DNA from: a virus
Virus record (IMG/VR): IMGVR_UViG_3300005530_000015
Coordinates: 1-42,246 of that record
Direction: 5' to 3' (one strand)
Length of the DNA stretch: 42,246 bases
This document shows, piece by piece, positions 37,380 through 42,246 of this stretch. The position numbers and the translations under genes were made by a program. Below the pieces are notes generated by a model. It was not told the origin of the DNA. It ran no database searches and saw only the letters and a list, made by a program, of their open reading frames with translations. Position 1 is the stretch's first letter. Each line of letters opens with the position of its first letter.

Positions 37380-40193
37380 ATGCCGACCTTAGGATCGCCG
37401 GGACCGCTGACGGCATATGACAACATGGTCCTGGCAGAGACGGGATTGATCCATTACTACCCGTTGAATGAGACGGCAGGGACGACCGCTTACGATGCGA
37501 TCGGTGGGGTGAATGGGACATGCACAGGCGTGACATTCGCGCAGTCTGGGCATGTAACGGATGGATCGACCTGCGCAGCGTTTTCGGGCAGCAGCAGCGG
37601 GATCACCTTCGGAAGCCCTTTCGCCCTTGGTACTGGCGGCGTCTTTACGGTGGAGTTCTGGTTTAAGTATTCGGCACTGACGAACTTCCAGGCGTTCTAC
37701 CAAAACGGGATCGACACCCATGGCAACAGCGCCTGGTTGAACGGCACGGATCTGGCGCTGTCGATCGACAACAACTCGAATTATTCGACGGGGATTACGG
37801 CCTCTACATCCGCCTGGCATCTGTGCCATTGCATCTATACCGGGACGCGACGGCAGATGTACATCGATGGTGTAATGGTGCTGGATGGGGCGCTTTCAAC
37901 ACCGAGCGCGCCCACGACGAGCAACTATTTCGGGCGGTTTGCAAATACCGGGGACGGACCATCGTTTGCAGGATCGGCCCAGAAGGTCGCCTATTACAAT
38001 GTCGCACTCTCGCCCTCCTCCATCGCTGCGCACTACGCAATGACACCTCCGCCTCCTGTTGTCCCGGTGGTGTCGGAAATGGATATCCGGTTCTACGGCG
38101 CCGACGGCCTGCGGAAGCTCTTGCCCTCGGATTGGATAGAATCTCTCGACTTCGAAATCATCGAGCAGGGCGGGTATGGACAGGGTTCTTTGAAGGTGCA
38201 GGAGGTCTACGCCGGCGGCTTCCAGACCTTCGAGGTGGAGCGGATCGACGTGCGGCTCTGGGGGCAATTGCTTTACCGGGGTTTCGTGCGGATCAGTCAG
38301 AGCGAGACGACCGGGGAGGATCAGACGGACAGCCCGACACTTTACGGGCTGATGGAGATCTTGAGCGGATACCTCGTGCGTAGACGCTTCGCGTATGCCA
38401 GACCGGTCGACCCGGGCGTGCTGTTTGTCGATATGGTGTATGAGTACGTCAAGCGGTCCGGACGGCTGGCCAATATCATCGTAGACGTGTCGGGAGTATC
38501 GGGTCTCTCGCTCCTGATCCAGCAGTTCGATGCGACTGGCAAGACATTCACGCAGGCGATGAACGATCTGTGCGATCTGTTTCCGCAGAAGCTGATCTGG
38601 GGGATCGATGTCGATGGCGCGACACAGGACCGGATCTACCTACGGCCGCGCTCAGCAACGACGAAATACAAGTTCGCGATTGGCAACAACGTCAAGGCGC
38701 TGATGTATCCCAGAGATGCGACCCAGATCGTCAACACCCTGCTCATCACCGGCGCGCCGTTGGACGGATCCGGATACCCGCCGAACCTCTGCCCGAACGG
38801 GAGTTTCGAGGATACGCTCATTCCCGGAGAGTACACTTCGAACCTGTTGACCAATGGCGATTTTGAGCACGGATCCGGAGGGACGCGGCCTGACAATACC
38901 TGGCAGTGCGTCGGAGACCCGTCGTTGGATGCGGCGTTCGGCCGGTCAGGAACGGCGGCGATCCTGGATAACAATCCCTCGCACGAAGCGATCTATGAGG
39001 ATGTCGCGGTGGTCGATGGCCTGCCGGTCCATGCGACCTGCTGGGCCATGGTGATTGCGGGGGAGAGTTGGAGTTTCCGGCTTGTCCTGACCTACTACGA
39101 CAGCGGCGGGAGTGTGCTCGACACGGTGACGGGGCCGTGGGAGACGCCGACGGCAGACAATGTGTATCGGCACTATCAGTTGGATTGGACACCGACGAGC
39201 GCGACAGGCGCGGTGAAACTCCGCTATTACCTGGAACTCGATCCGGCCAACAGCGGCGCGCACGGGCTGAATATCGACGACTGTTCGGTGTGGATCGATC
39301 AGGTCGCGGCGGCGAGTTGGGCGCAGGGGACGAACAGCGGGGCGCATTTCACAACGCTCGATTGGGCGAACAGCGACAACAGCCTGGAGCCTTACGACGG
39401 CGGCACGATGGTGAAGGCGCAGGCGAGCATCACGGGCGGCGCGGGCAGTTACGCGGAGATTGCAACGACGCAGGCGGCGCGGATCAGCGTGCACGAGAAC
39501 CGGGTCTACTATGTTTCGGCCTGGATCTGGGTTCCGGCATCCTCTACGGTCGAGGTGAAGATCGGGGGGAAGGTGTGGAGCGGAGGAACGCTGTCGGCAA
39601 CACTGGTAGGCTCTCTGCAGTCGCTGACAACGCCGGGGTGGAACCTGATCTCCTACATCATCACGACTGGGGGCGGGAACGATGGCCTGGACGTGATTAT
39701 CAGGCTGTTCAACGGTACGGCCTGCTATATCGATGCCGTGAGCGTGTTTGAGAACAACCTGCCGGACATCAACCATCAGGAAATCTACTATCCAGGGTCA
39801 CAGTTTACGGCCGTCCGGAGTGTGGACGATTACAGCGGGTTTATCAACCTGGATGCGGCGGCGAGCATCACGAACTGGGGACCGAGGGAAGCGACGGTCT
39901 CGAATGACAATATTCTGACGATCGCGGACCTGGATGCGTTCTGCATCCTGTACTTCAACGCTCATGCGATCTCGTTGGTGAATGCGGGGCTGACGATCTT
40001 CGGGCCGACGTCTCCGGTTTTTCTGGACGGGCTTGTCCAGATCGTGAATTTGCAGAGCGCGCCTCCTCCGCTTTTCGCTTCGAACGTGCGGTACCGGATC
40101 GACCAGGGCGGCATTGAAATGACGATAGACCTCAACAACAGACAGCCGGATCTCGCTCTGCTTTTGAGGGAGATACAGGAAGGGAAACGATAG
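37380..40193 (+). CDS. Tail hub/tip protein with LamG and carbohydrate-binding insertions
   Basis: 937 residues. An N-terminal LamG domain (about 15-220; LIHYYPLNETAGTTAYDAIG and FTVEFWFKY) is followed by a Tal/gp27-like hub part (about 225-445; SQSETTGEDQTDSPTLYGLM, FTQAMNDLCDLFPQKLIWGI). Two CBM4/9-like modules follow (opening NLCPNGSFE and NLLTNGDFEHGSG near 460-490, then ASWAQGTNSGAHF near 640). The hub fold resumes at about 795 to the end. Inserted sugar-binding domains suggest adsorption to, or degradation of, a surface polysaccharide, but no catalytic motif was recognised. Confidence 0.8.
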   Translation: MPTLGSPGPLTAYDNMVLAETGLIHYYPLNETAGTTAYDAIGGVNGTCTGVTFAQSGHVTDGSTCAAFSGSSSGITFGSPFALGTGGVFTVEFWFKYSALTNFQAFYQNGIDTHGNSAWLNGTDLALSIDNNSNYSTGITASTSAWHLCHCIYTGTRRQMYIDGVMVLDGALSTPSAPTTSNYFGRFANTGDGPSFAGSAQKVAYYNVALSPSSIAAHYAMTPPPPVVPVVSEMDIRFYGADGLRKLLPSDWIESLDFEIIEQGGYGQGSLKVQEVYAGGFQTFEVERIDVRLWGQLLYRGFVRISQSETTGEDQTDSPTLYGLMEILSGYLVRRRFAYARPVDPGVLFVDMVYEYVKRSGRLANIIVDVSGVSGLSLLIQQFDATGKTFTQAMNDLCDLFPQKLIWGIDVDGATQDRIYLRPRSATTKYKFAIGNNVKALMYPRDATQIVNTLLITGAPLDGSGYPPNLCPNGSFEDTLIPGEYTSNLLTNGDFEHGSGGTRPDNTWQCVGDPSLDAAFGRSGTAAILDNNPSHEAIYEDVAVVDGLPVHATCWAMVIAGESWSFRLVLTYYDSGGSVLDTVTGPWETPTADNVYRHYQLDWTPTSATGAVKLRYYLELDPANSGAHGLNIDDCSVWIDQVAAASWAQGTNSGAHFTTLDWANSDNSLEPYDGGTMVKAQASITGGAGSYAEIATTQAARISVHENRVYYVSAWIWVPASSTVEVKIGGKVWSGGTLSATLVGSLQSLTTPGWNLISYIITTGGGNDGLDVIIRLFNGTACYIDAVSVFENNLPDINHQEIYYPGSQFTAVRSVDDYSGFINLDAAASITNWGPREATVSNDNILTIADLDAFCILYFNAHAISLVNAGLTIFGPTSPVFLDGLVQIVNLQSAPPPLFASNVRYRIDQGGIEMTIDLNNRQPDLALLLREIQEGKR

Positions 40194-40804
40194 TGCCCAA
40201 CACTCTCTATACAAAGGCGCGGGAAGCCTTCGCGAATGCGGCGATCAACTGGCCGAGCGACACGATTAAGGCGGCGCTCGTCAGTAGTGCCTACTCGCCG
40301 AACGTTTCGACAGATCAATACTGGAGTTCAGTGGTCGCGAACGTCATCGGCACGCCACAGGCCCTGACAAGCAAAACCAATACTGGCGGCGTCTTGGATG
40401 CGGCAGATCCCACCTTTACGGCAGTCCCTTCCATCGCAACCTATGTGGTGCTCTATAAGGACACCGGAACGAACTCCACGTCTCCCCTGATCGGCATAAT
40501 CGACGGGAAAGTATCCGTCACCGCGGCGGCACTGGCGAACACCTCGGCGACCACCATCGCGATCGATCCTCTCACGGCGGCGCTGGCAGTCGGCTCAACG
40601 GTCCTGTTCGGATCGGTCACGGCGACCCTGACGGTAGCGGCTGCGGTCGGAGATCGCACGTTAACGGTATCGGCGCTCTCCGGATCGGTTCCGCAGGGGA
40701 CCGTCGGCACATCATCGGCCCAGGGCGGACTGCCTACGACGACGACCGGCGCGGACATCACGGTCACCTGGGACAATGGCGCGAATAAAATCTTCAAGCT
40801 TTAG
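40193..40804 (+). CDS. Tail accessory protein
   Basis: 203 residues from GTG 40193, overlapping the hub stop by one base. The opening LYTKAREAFANAAINWPSDT, then IKAALVSSAYSPN, is common among phage tail genes of this map position. The rest is Thr/Ala-rich and beta-like, ending in TTGADITVTWDNGANKIF. It probably belongs to the tail tip or a fibre. Function unknown. Confidence 0.65.
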   Translation: MPNTLYTKAREAFANAAINWPSDTIKAALVSSAYSPNVSTDQYWSSVVANVIGTPQALTSKTNTGGVLDAADPTFTAVPSIATYVVLYKDTGTNSTSPLIGIIDGKVSVTAAALANTSATTIAIDPLTAALAVGSTVLFGSVTATLTVAAAVGDRTLTVSALSGSVPQGTVGTSSAQGGLPTTTTGADITVTWDNGANKIFKL

Positions 40805-40814
40805 GGAGGGCAGT

Positions 40815-41324
40815 ATGGATTACGAAGCGCTCAAAAACGAGATCGAAATCGATCCGGAAGGCATGGGGTACGCGGAACTCGTAAAGAAGGGATCGGACCA
40901 GGGGATTGCGGATCTCCTGAATTCTCCGAATTCCGGCCGGGTCAATAAAGGCGTCATCCTGGCGAAAGACTTCTTCTATGACTTCGGGTTCATTATCATG
41001 CGCATCCCGTTTGTGCCCGACGCCGCGGCACGTAGCGCCTTCGAGTGGGCAGTCAACGTGGCGGACAAAGCCGGACGGATCAATTTGGCGGCACCAGAGA
41101 TTGACGGCGATCTTACCGTTGACCCTCCTGTCATCGGATTTCGTCAGCAGGCAGCAGATGCCGGTTTGTGCACAGACGAGAAGTGGGAAGACGCGGCAAC
41201 CCGTCCCGCAAGCCGCGCCGAGATGTTGCCTGGAGTGGGCGTGGAGGTCACCGCGACGGACGTTTCGAAGGCTCTGGGGCATTACGGCCTTCACAAGATG
41301 GCAGATCCGGAAGAGGCTAAATAA
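40815..41324 (+). CDS. Conserved tail-region protein
   Basis: 169 residues from ATG 40815 with GGGAGGG 5 bases upstream. It starts DYEALKNEIEIDPEGMGYAE, a motif seen in small proteins of many phage tail regions, followed by a helical domain (SAFEWAVNVADKAGRINLA). The end is helical and polar. I do not know its function. It may be a cytoplasmic assembly factor, as it does not look fibrous like its neighbours. Confidence 0.6.
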   Translation: MDYEALKNEIEIDPEGMGYAELVKKGSDQGIADLLNSPNSGRVNKGVILAKDFFYDFGFIIMRIPFVPDAAARSAFEWAVNVADKAGRINLAAPEIDGDLTVDPPVIGFRQQAADAGLCTDEKWEDAATRPASRAEMLPGVGVEVTATDVSKALGHYGLHKMADPEEAK

Positions 41325-41777
41325 ATGTCTACAAATCAAACCTGGACACCTCTGGGGCCTACCGTCGATGTCATCACCAACACGGAGCTTTCAGCCCTTG
41401 CCAATAACACGACAGTCACAGGGGCGACGCCTTATGACAATAGTGCGGGAAACCTGTATGCCGAGTTGACCCTGACCATCACGATGAATATCGCGGCGAC
41501 GGCCGGCACAGGCTTTCTGGTATGGGTCCACCGGTCTTACGACGGTACGAATTTCGAGAGCATAACTGCGGTCTTCTTTGCGATCAAGCCCGCGAACTAT
41601 TCGTTCGGAGCGCCGACCAATACCACGCAAATCACCCTGACCCATTTGATTCAACTGTCTCCGGGGAAAACGAAATACTCCATCCAGAACAACGGAACCG
41701 GACAAGCAACAAAGACTGACACAACATCGGCGGGCAGTAAGTTAACAATTACGCCTGTGGGCCTCCAATCGGCTTAA
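41325..41777 (+). CDS. Beta-rich virion accessory protein
   Basis: 150 residues with its ATG directly after the previous stop. Thr/Asn-rich, all-beta character: LTITMNIAATAGTGFLVWVH, SYDGTNFESITAVFFAI and TQITLTHLIQLSPGKTKYS. The composition is like that of the decoration protein at 27605, though not clearly homologous by eye. It probably decorates the tail tip or binds the following LamG protein. Confidence 0.55.
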   Translation: MSTNQTWTPLGPTVDVITNTELSALANNTTVTGATPYDNSAGNLYAELTLTITMNIAATAGTGFLVWVHRSYDGTNFESITAVFFAIKPANYSFGAPTNTTQITLTHLIQLSPGKTKYSIQNNGTGQATKTDTTSAGSKLTITPVGLQSA

Positions 41778-41786
41778 GGGGGCGCC

Positions 41787-42246
41787 ATGTTTCCCAGTTT
41801 TGAAACGGCGATGCCCGTCGATGAGTTCAACCCGGTCAATCGGGATCACCCCTTAACACGGGGGAGACGATTGTGGCTGATGACCCTCCCGCACCTTGCC
41901 GCAGGAACCAAATGGTATGACCTGATCGGTCCGAATGTGGGGACGTTAAACAACTTCGGCGCTATGGAGTGGGGCAATAACGGCAGGCAGGGAGGTTTCG
42001 GGGACCTCGGTTTTGCGAATGGCCAGTATGTCGATTGCGGGAATACGGATACCAGCCTGAATTTCACCGGCGGCAACTTTACCGTGATGTTTTTCGCAAG
42101 GTTCACGTCCCTGGCAAGCTCTCCGGTCCCGATCAACCGTGGGACCTATCAAACGAATGGGTGGTATGTCTTCATTTCCACGGCAGGGCAGCTTTACCTA
42201 CAGTGCGAATCTGCCGGGGTAGACAACTCGATCGCAACAGCGACCG
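41787..42246 (+). CDS. LamG-domain tail protein, N-terminal part (continues at position 1)
   Basis: Starts at ATG 41787 with GGGGG about 4 bases upstream and stays open to the end of the window. After 140 codons it enters the 40-base terminal repeat in the same phase as the frame at position 1. Features of the LamG start are DLIGPNVGTLNNFGAMEWGN and YVDCGNTDTSLNFTGGNFTV. The full protein has about 406 residues: LamG domain plus five WG repeats. Confidence 0.85.
   Translation, partial: MFPSFETAMPVDEFNPVNRDHPLTRGRRLWLMTLPHLAAGTKWYDLIGPNVGTLNNFGAMEWGNNGRQGGFGDLGFANGQYVDCGNTDTSLNFTGGNFTVMFFARFTSLASSPVPINRGTYQTNGWYVFISTAGQLYLQCESAGVDNSIATAT
42207..42246. repeat. Terminal direct repeat, right copy (circular junction)
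   Basis: Exact copy of bases 1-40. It closes the circle and restores the LamG gene. Confidence 0.95.

Noticed and set aside
1-42246. CRISPR arrays, rRNA genes or insertion sequences
   Set aside because: No regularly spaced identical repeats, no rRNA-like stretches and no transposase frame were found on either strand.

Overview
This window looks like the complete genome of a temperate siphovirus-type phage, assembled as a circle. The first 40 bases recur exactly as the last 40, and one tail-protein reading frame runs through that junction, so the unique length would be 42,206 bp. There is a tyrosine integrase, a repressor/Cro switch, a RecT recombination module, terminase, an HK97-type head, a long non-contractile tail with a tape measure of about 1,000 residues, and a lysis cassette. 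The DNA is GC-rich, with strong GGAGG-type ribosome sites and sigma70/sigmaA-like promoters. The host cannot be named from sequence alone. A GGCGGAA-type simple repeat inside one gene hints at a GC-rich host carrying dispersed short repeats.

Layout in map order: 1-935, end of a LamG tail protein plus a fragment of a second LamG copy. 892-3056, baseplate-like protein, small membrane proteins and an NlpC/P60 endolysin, closed by a strong terminator. 3123-5815 (minus strand), a two-gene ribbon-helix-helix operon with its own palindromic operator, the integrase and an XRE repressor. 5816-5977, divergent control region. 5978-6779, a Cro-like gene and a convergent membrane protein. From 6876, a consensus early promoter starts a long rightward operon: SWIM and DnaJ-type zinc proteins, a tRNA-like element, structured untranslated leaders, RecT, a DUF2303 protein, a helicase-methyltransferase fusion, an ASCH protein, a DndC-like PP-loop protein, a VRR-NUC nuclease, a replication protein, an ASCH-nucleotidyltransferase fusion and small zinc proteins (to 20735). 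From 20742, late genes: terminase, portal, Mu-F-like head protein, scaffold, capsid, decoration, connectors, tail tube, a two-domain glycosyltransferase, tail chaperones joined by a -1 frameshift, tape measure, distal tail, tail hub with carbohydrate-binding insertions, and accessory tail proteins that run back through the junction.

The most unusual signal is a pair of near-identical regulatory elements (20742-20856 and 33523-33633). Each has a promoter with an extended -10, a conserved leader of about 33 nt and a factor-independent terminator with the same 9-bp stem. One stands just before terminase and the other just before the tape measure gene. This is the architecture of a lambda PR'/tR' late promoter, here present twice, and suggests processive antitermination of late genes. 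Other points of note are a canonical GGGAAAC slippery site, paired operators with 20-bp spacing at both the switch and the early promoter, a tail-operon GT4-GT2 glycosyltransferase, and an in-frame fusion across a vestigial TGATG stop-start.
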